Positions 22,226-29,498 of a stretch of 29,498 nt of DNA are shown here, piece by piece. The stretch is from an uncultured Desulfovibrio sp. (GTDB lineage: Bacteria; Desulfobacterota; Desulfovibrionia; Desulfovibrionales; Desulfovibrionaceae): positions 1 through 29,498 of the forward strand of contig URHE01000018.1 in assembly GCA_900547595.1 (NCBI GenBank). The letters are read 5' to 3'. Both the position numbers and the translations under genes were made by a program. The notes beneath the pieces were generated by a model. The model was not told the origin of the DNA. It ran no database searches and saw only the letters and a program-made list of their open reading frames with translations. The first letter of the stretch is position 1. The number at the start of each line of letters is the position of its first letter.

Positions 22226-23860
22226 ATGAAAAAGATCGCGACGCTTCTTTTGGCGGCCGGTCTGGTGTTCGGCGCCGCCACCGGTGCCAGCGCCATCGAC
22301 TTCAAGGCCAAGGGCCAGTGGATCATGTCGTTCGACTACGGCCAGAACGGCACTTTCCAGGGCAAGTACAAGGGCCACACCCCCACCGGCTTCAACAAGA
22401 AACAGGATGACTTCGAAGCCCGCCAGCGCGTTCGCCTGCAGTTGGACGCCGTGGCTTCCGAGTCCCTCTCCGGCACGGTCTATTTTGAAATCGGCGAGCA
22501 GTTCTGGGGCAAGGCCGATCAGGGTGGCGCGCTTGGCGCCGACGGCAACAGCATCATCAAGCTGAAGCAGGCGTACATCGACTGGATGGTGCCCGAGACG
22601 GACCTCAAGTTCCGCATGGGTCTCCAGAATATCACCACGCCCGCCTACGCCTCCGGCAACTCCGTGCTCAATGACGACGTGGCCGCCATCGTTGCCAACT
22701 ACCAGATCAACGAGATGGTCGGCGTCACCGCCTTCTGGGCGCGTCCCTACAACGACAACTTCGCCGGCTACACCGAAAACAACGGCCACAAGGCGTGGCG
22801 CGCCAACTACATGGACAACCTGGACGCCTTCGGCCTGCTCGTGCCGCTGACCTTTGACGGCGTGAAAGTGACCCCCTGGGGCATGTATGCCGCCATCGGC
22901 CCCAACACCTTCCGTGATGCCACCCGGGTCATGGACGAGGATGAGTACGGCAAATACAATGATGTCAATGATGCCTTCGGCAACATCCCCGGCGCCGGCA
23001 GCGCCTATGTGAACGCCGGCCTCTTCCCGGCGGGCGGCCCGCGCCACAAGGACTTCAGCGAAGCTGACGGCATCGCCAGCCGCAGGCTGAGCCAGTACGG
23101 CAACGCCTGGTGGGGCGGCCTCTCCGGCGAGCTGACCATGTTCGATCCCTTCCGCCTGGCGTGGGACTTCGAATACGGCTCCGTGACCTGGGAAGACGAC
23201 GGTCGCCTGAACCGCCAGGGCTGGTTCGCCACCCTGCTGGCCGAGTACAAGCTTGACTGGGCCACCCCGGGCCTCTACGGCTGGTACTCCTCCGGCGACG
23301 ACAACAATCCGTCCAACGGTTCCGAGCGCCTGCCCGCCCTGGGCTACGAAAACACCAACAAGTACTCCAACTTCGCCTTTGACGGCGATCCCTACATCGC
23401 CCGTGACCACATGTTCGGCCGCAACATGGCCGGCACCTGGGGCGTTGGCGCGCGCTTGAAGGACATGAGCTTCATCGAGGACCTCAAGCACACCTTCCGC
23501 TTCAACTTCATGGGCGGCACCAACAGCAAGTCCATGGCCAAGAAGATGTCCCGCGCCGGTCTGTGGGCCAATGGCACGGGACTCGATGAAGTTCCTTCTT
23601 TTGGCACCCGCCAAGGTGGTACCTTCCCCCTCGGTCATGAGGAAATGTACCTCACCACCGGCGACACCGCCCTCGAGCTGGGTCTGACCAACACCTACAA
23701 GATGTACGAGAACTTCACGATCTCCCTTGAAGCCGACTACATCGCCCTGTGGCTCGACACCAGCAAGTCCGCGTGGGGCGCCCGCCACAAGGAAGGCATG
23801 TCCATCCCGCAGACCAAGGACGCCTGGAACATCAACGCAAGCTTCGTGTACTCGTTCTAG
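22226..23860 (+). CDS. Outer membrane porin, Desulfovibrio type
   Basis: The 544-residue protein has a signal peptide, MKKIATLLLAAGLVFGAATG, with likely cleavage after ASA at residue 23. Alternating polar/hydrophobic strands and short Gly/Asn/Asp turns follow, and the chain ends in FVYSF with the terminal Phe used by the Bam machinery. The pattern is that of the homotrimeric porins abundant in Desulfovibrio outer membranes, which let small solutes pass. Codon use is strongly biased to C-ending codons, as expected for high expression. AAGGAAGG precedes the ATG. The stop TAG is fused to a hairpin-bearing repeat (TAGAGC). Confidence 0.88.
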   Translation: MKKIATLLLAAGLVFGAATGASAIDFKAKGQWIMSFDYGQNGTFQGKYKGHTPTGFNKKQDDFEARQRVRLQLDAVASESLSGTVYFEIGEQFWGKADQGGALGADGNSIIKLKQAYIDWMVPETDLKFRMGLQNITTPAYASGNSVLNDDVAAIVANYQINEMVGVTAFWARPYNDNFAGYTENNGHKAWRANYMDNLDAFGLLVPLTFDGVKVTPWGMYAAIGPNTFRDATRVMDEDEYGKYNDVNDAFGNIPGAGSAYVNAGLFPAGGPRHKDFSEADGIASRRLSQYGNAWWGGLSGELTMFDPFRLAWDFEYGSVTWEDDGRLNRQGWFATLLAEYKLDWATPGLYGWYSSGDDNNPSNGSERLPALGYENTNKYSNFAFDGDPYIARDHMFGRNMAGTWGVGARLKDMSFIEDLKHTFRFNFMGGTNSKSMAKKMSRAGLWANGTGLDEVPSFGTRQGGTFPLGHEEMYLTTGDTALELGLTNTYKMYENFTISLEADYIALWLDTSKSAWGARHKEGMSIPQTKDAWNINASFVYSF

Positions 23861-24018
23861 AGCGTTTACGCAATTTCATTGCGTAACGCTCTGGCGGATG
23901 CGGGAGCAGACGCCCGCGCCGGAATGAGGCGGAAAACCGCGTTTTTCCGCCAAAATGAAGGCAGCGAAACCTGAGGAAAATATCTGTCGTACAGATATTT
24001 TCCTCAGCAAAATGCTCT
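23861..24018. mobile_element. MITE-like hairpin-bearing repeat element behind the porin gene
   Basis: This 158-bp block starts AGAGCGTTTACGC and ends GCAAAATGCTCT, so its ends are imperfect inverted repeats of about 12 bp. Inside are three stems: AGAGCGTT-ACGCAA with its complement (23861-23894, one bulged base), GGCGGAAAA/TTTTCCGCC (23928-23951), and a perfect 16-bp stem 23972-23987 with 23991-24006 around loop CGT. Its right 28 bp recur at 116-143. There is no coding capacity. Small size, terminal repeats and a second partial copy suggest a non-autonomous mobile or REP-like element. I cannot see a target-site duplication. Confidence 0.5.
23991..24018. repeat. Dispersed 28-bp repeat, copy 2
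   Basis: 26 of 28 bases match 116-143. It forms the right end of the element at 23861-24018 and includes half of the 16-bp stem. Confidence 0.75.
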
Positions 24019-24032
24019 GGATTTGAAAGGGA

Positions 24033-24109
24033 TTTTGGGCCCGTGGCCCAAAAATGGGGCACTTTCCGGAAAGCCGAACCAACCTTCGCGGCTTTCCGGA
24101 AGCACCCCA
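24033..24109. repeat. Two further large hairpins between convergent operons
   Basis: TTTTGGGCC pairs with GGCCCAAAA (24033-24053, loop CGT). Next, TTCCGGAAAGCCG (24064-24076) pairs perfectly with CGGCTTTCCGGAA (24089-24101) around a 12-nt loop, flanked by TGGGG and CCCCA. The first can act as a terminator in either direction, since both strands end the stem in T4. There is no coding potential. Confidence 0.6.
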
Positions 24110-24120
24110 TCCTAGGCGGT

Positions 24121-24160
24121 GGGCGGAACGGCGGGTGCCGTTCCGCCCCGTTGATTTTTT
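24121..24160 (+). terminator. Strong terminator downstream of the porin
   Basis: GGGCGGAACGGC (24121-24132) pairs perfectly with GCCGTTCCGCCC (24137-24148) around loop GGGT. A T6 run follows at 24155-24160. It is the best plus-strand terminator after the porin, although 260 bp away. From here to 24288 I see nothing further. Confidence 0.65.
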
Positions 24161-24288
24161 CGCCGCAAATCCCGCCGCTGTCAAGCGGGCGCCCGGCGGT
24201 TGGGGGAACGCGCGCATTCTCCCCGGCCCGATGGGCTCACGCTGAAGCGGTGCGGAAAAAATGGCGGCACGGCCCCGGCATGCCAGGC

Positions 24289-24316
24289 AAAACGCCCGCC
24301 GGGGCGCACGGCGGCG
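24289..24316 (-). terminator. Terminator of the heme operon
   Basis: Directly past the minus-strand stop, CGCCGCCG pairs with CGGC-GGGCG (one bulged G) around a 7-nt loop and is followed by TTTT (24289-24292). It closes the alaS-ahb operon. Confidence 0.55.
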
Positions 24317-24847
24317 CTAGTCCGCCGTCTCCCCGCCCATGCGGAAATCCACACGTATCTTGAAAAGCCTGGTGGCGGGCAGGTTGAGGATGGACACGCC
24401 GGTGCGGCGGGTGAGGTTGTCCAGGATTGCCCGCGACGCCTCGCGCGACGGGCTGATGAGGGTGAACCAGACATTGTAGGCGTGATCGCGCAGATAATTG
24501 TGCGTCACGCCCGGCTCGGCATTGACGGCGGCAATGAACGCCTCCAGCCGTTCCTCCGGCACCCTGGCCGCGCAGAGCGTGGAGACGAAGCCCAGCTTCG
24601 CGGACTGGAAATTGGCGCCAAGCCGCCGGATGATCCTGCGCCGGCGCAAGGCGCGCACGCGCGCGAACACCTCTTCCTCCGAAAGCCCGAGGCGTTGGCC
24701 CAGAACCGCATACGGGCGCGGCTCCAAGGGAAAGTCCGTCTGGATGACATCAAGGATGCGCCGGTCCGTGGCGTCCAGCCGGTCATCGCCGGGCGCGGCG
24801 TCCAGCGCCGTTGGCGCGGTCATTTCCCTGTTTTCCCCGCTCATCAT
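24317..24847 (-). CDS. Siroheme decarboxylase subunit (AhbA/AhbB type)
   Basis: The 176-residue protein has an Lrp/AsnC-like N-terminal helix-turn-helix, LDATDRRILDVIQTDFPLE to about residue 80, and then the AhbA/B (NirDLGH-like) domain with GVTHNYLRDHAYNVWFTL, whose His and Arg residues belong to the active site in studied enzymes. AhbA and AhbB together remove the C12 and C18 acetate carboxyls of siroheme, giving didecarboxysiroheme. I cannot say which of the two this is; only one is in the window. The start is one of ATG 24847 or 24844 behind a GAGGC motif; ATG 24823 is a further choice. It is the last gene of the operon, 50 bp after ahbD. Confidence 0.88.
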   Translation of the reverse strand: MMSGENREMTAPTALDAAPGDDRLDATDRRILDVIQTDFPLEPRPYAVLGQRLGLSEEEVFARVRALRRRRIIRRLGANFQSAKLGFVSTLCAARVPEERLEAFIAAVNAEPGVTHNYLRDHAYNVWFTLISPSREASRAILDNLTRRTGVSILNLPATRLFKIRVDFRMGGETAD

Positions 24848-24897
24848 GCCTCGCTTGAGCCCCGGGGCCCCACCCGGGCGCCGGCAGCCGCCCCGCC

Positions 24898-26097
24898 TCA
24901 GGCCCTCAGGGCCCTGGGCACATAGGTGCACAGCGGCTCCTCGCCCATATAGTCGCCGCTCATGCTCTGCGCGCGCGCCCGGCAGCCGCCGCACACGCGA
25001 TGGTATTCGCACACGCCGCACTTGCCCGCATATTCCTCCTGACGGCGGAACTGACGGAACTGGCGGCTCTCGCGCCAGATCCGCGGAAACGGCGTTTCGC
25101 GCACATTGCCGCAATCGAGTTCCAGATAGCCGCAGGGCTGCACCCGCCCCACATGACTGATGAAGCAGAAGCCCGTGCCGCCCAGGCAGCCGCGCGTCAT
25201 GGCGTCCATGCCGAACGTCTCCGGCGTGACGGGCACGCCCTCCTCATGGGCGCGCTGCCGCATGATGCGGTAATAGTGCGGCGCGCAGGTGGCCTTGAGG
25301 TGCATGGACGTGCCCTTGCGGAAATCATAGAGCCAGTGGAGGACGTCCTCGTACTCCTCCGCGCTGATGACTTCCTCCGCCAGCCCGGCGGCGCGCCCCA
25401 TGGGCACCAGAAGAAAAATGTGCCATGCCGCCGCGCCCAGGCGCTCGCACAGCTCGAAGATGCGTTTGAAACTCGCCAGGTTGCCGCGCGTCACCGTGGT
25501 GTTGATCTGGAAGGGCAGGCCCGCGTCCCTGAGATGGCCGATGCCGCGCAGGGACGCCGCGAACGCGCCGGGCACGCCCCGGAAGGCGTCATGGCTCGCC
25601 GCATCCGCGCCGTCAATGGAAATGGAGCAGCGGCTGACGCCCGCCTCGCGCAGACGCGCCGCATTTTCCGCGGTGATGAGCGTCCCGTTGGGCGCAAAGG
25701 CGCAGGTGAGCCCGAGGCCGCGCGCATGGGCCACCAGCTCGTACACATCGGGCCGCATCATGGGCTCCCCGCCCGTGAAGATGACGATGGGGCGGCCCAC
25801 CTGCGGGAAGGTGTCGATGAGGGCTTTGGCCTCGGCGGTGGAAAGCTCGCCGTCGTAGGGCTCGGGATGGGCCTCGGCGCGGCAGTGGCGGCAGGCGAGA
25901 TTGCAGGAACGCGTCACCTCCCACGCGATGAGGCGGCAGACCGGGCTGCCGTCCTCCAAAGTGCGCGGAACGCCGGCGCCCGGATGGCCGCCCGCGCCGC
26001 CATGATCGTCCGGATGTCCGGCGGGATGTCCGACGGTCGCGCGGCCCGGATGAGCGCTCCCTCCCGCGGGCGCGCCTGTGCTGGACTGGGCGGCCAT
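24898..26097 (-). CDS. ahbD: Radical SAM heme synthase AhbD with His-rich front
   Basis: The 399-residue enzyme converts the two propionates of Fe-coproporphyrin III to vinyls, giving heme b. CNLACRHC (near residue 65) binds the radical SAM cluster, and FTGGEPMMRPD is the SAM-binding GGE motif. The C-terminal SPASM-like part has several Cys groups (GCLGGTGFC, QPCGYLELDC, CGVCEYHRVCGGC, EPLC) for auxiliary clusters. The front 43 residues are unusual, with repeated Gly, Pro and His (GHPAGHPDDHGGAGGHPG) before the family start at VPRTLEDGSPVCRLIAWE. The ATG overlaps the hemB stop (TGATG), and GAGGGG lies 10 bp upstream, which supports the long form. Confidence 0.9.
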   Translation of the reverse strand: MAAQSSTGAPAGGSAHPGRATVGHPAGHPDDHGGAGGHPGAGVPRTLEDGSPVCRLIAWEVTRSCNLACRHCRAEAHPEPYDGELSTAEAKALIDTFPQVGRPIVIFTGGEPMMRPDVYELVAHARGLGLTCAFAPNGTLITAENAARLREAGVSRCSISIDGADAASHDAFRGVPGAFAASLRGIGHLRDAGLPFQINTTVTRGNLASFKRIFELCERLGAAAWHIFLLVPMGRAAGLAEEVISAEEYEDVLHWLYDFRKGTSMHLKATCAPHYYRIMRQRAHEEGVPVTPETFGMDAMTRGCLGGTGFCFISHVGRVQPCGYLELDCGNVRETPFPRIWRESRQFRQFRRQEEYAGKCGVCEYHRVCGGCRARAQSMSGDYMGEEPLCTYVPRALRA

Positions 26098-27083
26098 CAG
26101 CGCGCCAGCCCCTCGCGCAGCAGGGTTTCGGCAAAATAGGTGATGAGCATGTCCGCCCCGGCGCGCTTGAGCCCCAGCAGGCTTTCAAGCATGACCGCGC
26201 GCTCGTCGATCCAGCCGTTGAGGCCGGCCGCGCGAATCATGGAGTATTCGCCGCTCACCTGATAGGCGGCCACGGGCACATCCACGGCGTCGCGCACCGC
26301 GCGCAGGATGTCGGCATACGGTCCGGCGGGCTTGACGATGAGCATGTCCGCCCCCTCGGCAAGGTCGGCCCGCGCCTCCACCAGCGCCTCGCGCGCGTTG
26401 CCGGGGTCCATCTGGTAGCTCTTGCGGTCGCCGCAGGCCGGGGCGGATTCCGCCGCTTCGCGGAAGGGCCCGTAACAGGCCGACGCGTACTTGACGGCAT
26501 AGGACATGAGCGGCGTGATAGCAAAGCCCGCTTCGTCCAGCGCGGCGCGGATGGCCGCCACGCGGCCGTCCATCATGTCCGACGGGGCCACCACGTCCGC
26601 GCCCGCGCGGGCATGGCTCACGGCGGTGCGCGCGAGGATGGGCAGGGTGGCGTCATTCTCCACCGCGCCGTCGGGGCGCAGGATACCGCAATGCCCGTGG
26701 CTCATGTACTCGCAGAGGCAGACATCCGTAATGACCACCAGCGCGGGAAAACGCGCCTTGAGCAGCCGCACGGCCCGCTGCACGATGCCGTCCTCGGCCC
26801 AGGCGCCGCTGGCCCGCTCGTCCTTGACCGCCGGGATGCCGAAGAGCAGCACCGCGCCAAGGCCGTTGGCCACGGCCCCCCCCACCTGTTTTTCCAGTTC
26901 CTGGAGCGAAAGCTGGAACTGGCCGGGCATGGCGGAGATTTCCTTGCGGAAGGCGGCGTCGTCCGTCTCCACCACAAAATAGGGCATGATGAGTTCTTCG
27001 CGCAGCAGGGGCGCGGTCTCGCGCACCAGGGCGCGAAGCTCGGGGCTTTGCCGCAGGCGGCGCCCGCGATGGAATGCGTTCAT
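26097..27083 (-). CDS. hemB: Delta-aminolevulinic acid dehydratase (porphobilinogen synthase)
   Basis: The 328-residue enzyme joins two 5-aminolevulinate molecules into porphobilinogen. DVCLCEYMSHGHCGIL carries the three-Cys zinc site, so this is a Zn-type rather than Mg-only enzyme. VAPSDMMDGR, YAVKYASACYGPF and LIVKPAGPYADIL hold the two active-site lysines. ATG 27083 was chosen because of GAGG upstream and the family-like start MNAFHRGRRLRQSPELR. The open frame further upstream overlaps ahbC as a shadow. It lies 26 bp after ahbC and overlaps ahbD, so an early and two late steps of heme synthesis are made from one message. Confidence 0.95.
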   Translation of the reverse strand: MNAFHRGRRLRQSPELRALVRETAPLLREELIMPYFVVETDDAAFRKEISAMPGQFQLSLQELEKQVGGAVANGLGAVLLFGIPAVKDERASGAWAEDGIVQRAVRLLKARFPALVVITDVCLCEYMSHGHCGILRPDGAVENDATLPILARTAVSHARAGADVVAPSDMMDGRVAAIRAALDEAGFAITPLMSYAVKYASACYGPFREAAESAPACGDRKSYQMDPGNAREALVEARADLAEGADMLIVKPAGPYADILRAVRDAVDVPVAAYQVSGEYSMIRAAGLNGWIDERAVMLESLLGLKRAGADMLITYFAETLLREGLAR

Positions 27084-27109
27084 GGATGCCTCGACTGGTT
27101 GATGGCCGT

Positions 27110-28294
27110 CTACAGGCCGATCTCTTCGTCCGTCAGGTAGCAGGCCGGGTCTTCGGCCCAGATATCGCCGTAATACGCTTCGGCGCGGGCGCGGAAGTTG
27201 CCGCCGCAGATGTTCAGGTGGCGGCACTTGGCGCAGCGGCCGCCCACATGGGCCTTCTTGTCCTTGAGCTTGTGGAGCAGTTCTATGGACGGGTCGTCCC
27301 AGATTGCCGAAAACGGCCGCTCCAGCACGTTGCCGAACACATGGCCGCGCCAGAACTGGTCGGCATGCACCTTGCCGTCCCACGAAATGCAGCCGATGCC
27401 CCGGCCCGAGCTGTTGCCCTCGTTATACTGCAAAAGCTCGAAAACCTCCGCCGCGCGCTTCGGGTCCTCGCGCTGGAGGCGCATCCACACATAGGGGCCG
27501 TCGGCGTGGTTGTCCACGGTGAGTATCTCGCGCGGCGCGCCCGCCTCGAACAGGGCGCGCGTCTCGTCCATGATGAGGTCGAGCACGGCGCGCGTCTCCG
27601 CGTGATCCAGGTCTTCCTTGATGAGCTCCGAACCGCGCCCGGAATAGACCAGATGATAAAAACAGGCGCGCGGCACCTCAAGCTCGCGCAGGAGCCGGAA
27701 AATGCCCGGAATCTCGCCCGCGTTGCGCCGGTTGATGGTGAAACGCAAGCCCACCTTGAGCCCTTCGGCCTGACAGTTGGCAATGCCCTCCAGCGCCTTG
27801 CGGAACGCGCCCGGCACTCCCCGGAAGCGGTCATGGACTTCCTCCATGCCGTCCAGGGAAATGCCCACATAGGACAGGCCCACCCGCTTCAGCTCTCGCG
27901 CCTTTTGCGGCGTGATGAGCGTGCCGTTGGTGGAGATGACCGCGCGCATGCCCCGCGAGGTGGCGTGGCTCGCCAGCTCCACCAAGTCCTGCCGCACCAG
28001 CGGCTCGCCGCCGGAAAAGAGCATGACCGGCGCGCCGTAGGCCGCCAGATCGTCGATCATGGCCTTTGCCTGCTCCGTGCCGATGTCGTCGCGGCCGGTG
28101 GCGGGGTCCACCGCCTGGGCATAGCAGTGGACGCACCTGAGGTTGCAGCGCCGCGTCATGTTCCAGACCACCACGGGCTTCTTGTCCCTGGAGAACTGGA
28201 GCAGGTGCGAGGGCAGCCTGCCGGATTCCCTGCCGTAGCGCAGGGCGTCCGAAGGTTCCACCTGACCGCAGTAGAGCTTGGAAATGCCGATCAT
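27110..28294 (-). CDS. ahbC: Radical SAM Fe-coproporphyrin synthase AhbC
   Basis: The 394-residue protein starts MIGISKLYCGQVEPSDALRY, as AhbC (NirJ-like) proteins do. It removes the acetate side chains of didecarboxysiroheme to give Fe-coproporphyrin III. CNLRCVHC binds the radical SAM [4Fe-4S] cluster and FSGGEPLVRQDL is the GGE motif. The C-terminal part has Cys residues for a second cluster (GCISWDGKVHADQF, CAKCRHLNICGGN, DPACYL). GGAGG precedes the ATG, which overlaps the alaS stop (ATGA). The product feeds AhbD, encoded two genes further on. Confidence 0.92.
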   Translation of the reverse strand: MIGISKLYCGQVEPSDALRYGRESGRLPSHLLQFSRDKKPVVVWNMTRRCNLRCVHCYAQAVDPATGRDDIGTEQAKAMIDDLAAYGAPVMLFSGGEPLVRQDLVELASHATSRGMRAVISTNGTLITPQKARELKRVGLSYVGISLDGMEEVHDRFRGVPGAFRKALEGIANCQAEGLKVGLRFTINRRNAGEIPGIFRLLRELEVPRACFYHLVYSGRGSELIKEDLDHAETRAVLDLIMDETRALFEAGAPREILTVDNHADGPYVWMRLQREDPKRAAEVFELLQYNEGNSSGRGIGCISWDGKVHADQFWRGHVFGNVLERPFSAIWDDPSIELLHKLKDKKAHVGGRCAKCRHLNICGGNFRARAEAYYGDIWAEDPACYLTDEEIGL

Positions 28295-29498
28295 TCTTTG
28301 CCGCCTCCAACCAGAGTACGCAGGGCCGCAAAGGCCGCATCCAGCCCTTCGGGCCTGGTGCCCCCCGCCTGGGCCAGGTCCGGACGGCCCCCGCCGGAGC
28401 CGCCGCAGGGCGCGGCCACGTCCCTGATGAGCGCCGGCGCCGTGAAACGCCCGTGCAGGTCCCTGGAAACATGGAGCAGCAGGCTGACCTTGCCGTCCGC
28501 CACGGCGGCGAGGCAGGCGACGGCGGGCGCCTCCAGCCGCGGGCGCAGATCGTCCATGAGGTCGCGCAGGGCCTTGACGGGCACGCCGTCCAGCCGCTGG
28601 GCCACCAGCCGCACGCCGCCCACGCTCTCGGCGCGCCGCGCCAGTTCCGCGCCGTCCACGCTGGCCGAGGCGCCCTTTTCCAGCGCGCGGCGCAATTTTT
28701 TCGCCTCATCCTGCACGGCGTGGAGGCGTTCGGCCACCTGACCGGGCCGGGTCTTGAGCGCGGCGGCGACAGCGGCAAGCTCGGCGCGCTGGCCCATGGC
28801 GAGGCTGTAGGCGTTCCAGCCCGTCACGGCCTCGATGCGGCGCACGCCGGCGGCCACGCCGCTTTCCGCGACAATGAGGAAGAGCCCGGCCTCGCCCGTG
28901 CGGGCAAGGTGCGTGCCGCCGCACAGCTCCACGGATTCGGGCGCCTCGCCCTCGCGGCCCACGCTGAGCACGCGCACCACGTCGCCGTATTTTTCGCTGA
29001 AGAGCGCCATGGCGCCGGCGGCCAGGGCCTCGTCGCGCGGCATCTCGCGCGCCAGGACCGGCACATCGGCCATGATGGCGCGGTTGACGTCGCGCTCCAC
29101 CGCCGCCAGTTCCTCCGGCGTGAGCGCCGCCAGGTGCGAAAAGTCAAAGCGCAGGCGATGGCCGTCCACCAGGGAGCCGGCCTGCTTGACATGCCCGCCC
29201 AGCACGCGGCGCAGAGCCGCATGGAGCAAATGGGTGCAGGTGTGGTTGCGGGCCGTGGCCGCGCGCTGGTCCGCATCCACGCGCAGGTCCGCTTCCTGAT
29301 CGGCATGGAGTTCGCCGCGCGTGACCGTGATCCGCTGCACGATGCAGCGCCCGGCCCTGAGCACGCCGTCCACCCGCGCCTCGCCCGTGGGCGTGGCGAT
29401 GGCGCCCGCGTCCGACGCCTGACCGCCGGACTCGGCATAGAACGGCGTGCGGGCGGCCACCAGAAAGCCGGCGCCGCCTTCGCCCAGGCTCGCGGCGG
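28291..29498 (-). CDS. alaS: Alanyl-tRNA synthetase, C-terminal part (cut by window edge)
   Basis: About 402 codons of the 3' end are present; the frame is open to the window edge and the catalytic domain lies outside. TPFYAESGGQ and NHTCTHLLHAALR (HxxxH) open the editing domain, VELCGGTH supplies the zinc Cys and His, and the end has the C-Ala/DHHA1 pattern GGSGGGRPDLAQAGG. The editing domain clears Ser- and Gly-tRNA(Ala). A GTG at 29460 could be read as a start, but family residues continue upstream of it, so the gene is truncated only by the window. Its stop overlaps ahbC, linking translation of this housekeeping gene with the heme genes. Confidence 0.93.
   Translation of the reverse strand, partial: AASLGEGGAGFLVAARTPFYAESGGQASDAGAIATPTGEARVDGVLRAGRCIVQRITVTRGELHADQEADLRVDADQRAATARNHTCTHLLHAALRRVLGGHVKQAGSLVDGHRLRFDFSHLAALTPEELAAVERDVNRAIMADVPVLAREMPRDEALAAGAMALFSEKYGDVVRVLSVGREGEAPESVELCGGTHLARTGEAGLFLIVAESGVAAGVRRIEAVTGWNAYSLAMGQRAELAAVAAALKTRPGQVAERLHAVQDEAKKLRRALEKGASASVDGAELARRAESVGGVRLVAQRLDGVPVKALRDLMDDLRPRLEAPAVACLAAVADGKVSLLLHVSRDLHGRFTAPALIRDVAAPCGGSGGGRPDLAQAGGTRPEGLDAAFAALRTLVGGGKE

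Noticed and set aside
24848..25114. Longer AhbA/B-type protein starting at 25114
   Set aside because: The extra residues are the shifted-frame translation of the end of ahbD. The family domain begins after 24847.
29100..29460. A complete short AlaX-type editing protein starting with GTG 29460
   Set aside because: The frame stays open upstream with alaS-like residues, and the C-terminal DHHA1-type domain is present, so this is full-length alaS cut by the window edge.
1..29498. CRISPR arrays, prophage or integrative elements, tRNA and rRNA genes
   Set aside because: No regularly spaced direct repeats, integrase or transposase motifs, tRNA cloverleaf or rRNA segments were seen by eye.

Overview
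The window is GC-rich, gene-dense DNA from an anaerobic, sulfate-reducer-like bacterium. The best fit is Desulfovibrionaceae. Supporting genes are a Coo-type energy-converting [NiFe] hydrogenase operon, a hybrid cluster protein (Hcp), the siroheme-dependent alternative heme pathway (AhbC, AhbD and an AhbA/B-type decarboxylase), a ThyX-type thymidylate synthase and a Desulfovibrio-style outer membrane porin. No rRNA, tRNA, CRISPR array, transposase or integrase was seen. The assignment rests on gene content and recognised protein motifs, not on a database search.

Layout. (1) 142-3839, minus strand: SxtJ-like membrane protein, a 49-residue DUF5989 protein, NodU/CmcH-type carbamoyltransferase and a membrane-anchored SGNH-hydrolase-like protein. 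This looks like a module that decorates a surface glycan or lipid. (2) 4217-13161, plus strand: cooM-cooK-cooL-small Cys protein-cooX-cooU-cooH-hypA-cooF, closed by a strong terminator. Together these make a membrane-bound, ion-translocating hydrogenase, its ferredoxin-like partner and a nickel-insertion factor. No CO dehydrogenase gene (cooS) is present. (3) 13300-18146, minus strand: a NimA-like flavin-binding protein, hcp (nitrosative stress), an amino-acid-type ABC permease with its binding protein but no ATPase, and a NYN-domain putative RNase. (4) 18385-22011: an O-antigen-ligase-like membrane protein (plus) whose reading frame runs 391 bp into convergent thyX (minus), then an orphan trpB (plus). 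(5) 22226-23860, plus: an outer membrane porin with a structured leader. (6) 23861-24316: a non-coding block packed with inverted repeats, including a MITE-like element whose right end is repeated near the start of the window. (7) 24317-29498, minus: alaS (cut by the window edge), ahbC, hemB, ahbD and an AhbA/B-type siroheme decarboxylase in one tightly coupled operon.

How they work together: CooH/L/X/U/K/M would couple ferredoxin-level electrons to proton reduction, or the reverse, and to ion movement across the inner membrane, with CooF bringing electrons from an enzyme encoded elsewhere. The Ahb enzymes with HemB supply heme for the abundant cytochromes of such organisms. Hcp and the flavin protein fit defence against nitrosative stress. 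The least explained items are the 79-residue cysteine-motif protein inside the coo operon, the repeat block after the porin gene, the ligase/thyX overlap and the histidine-rich front of AhbD.
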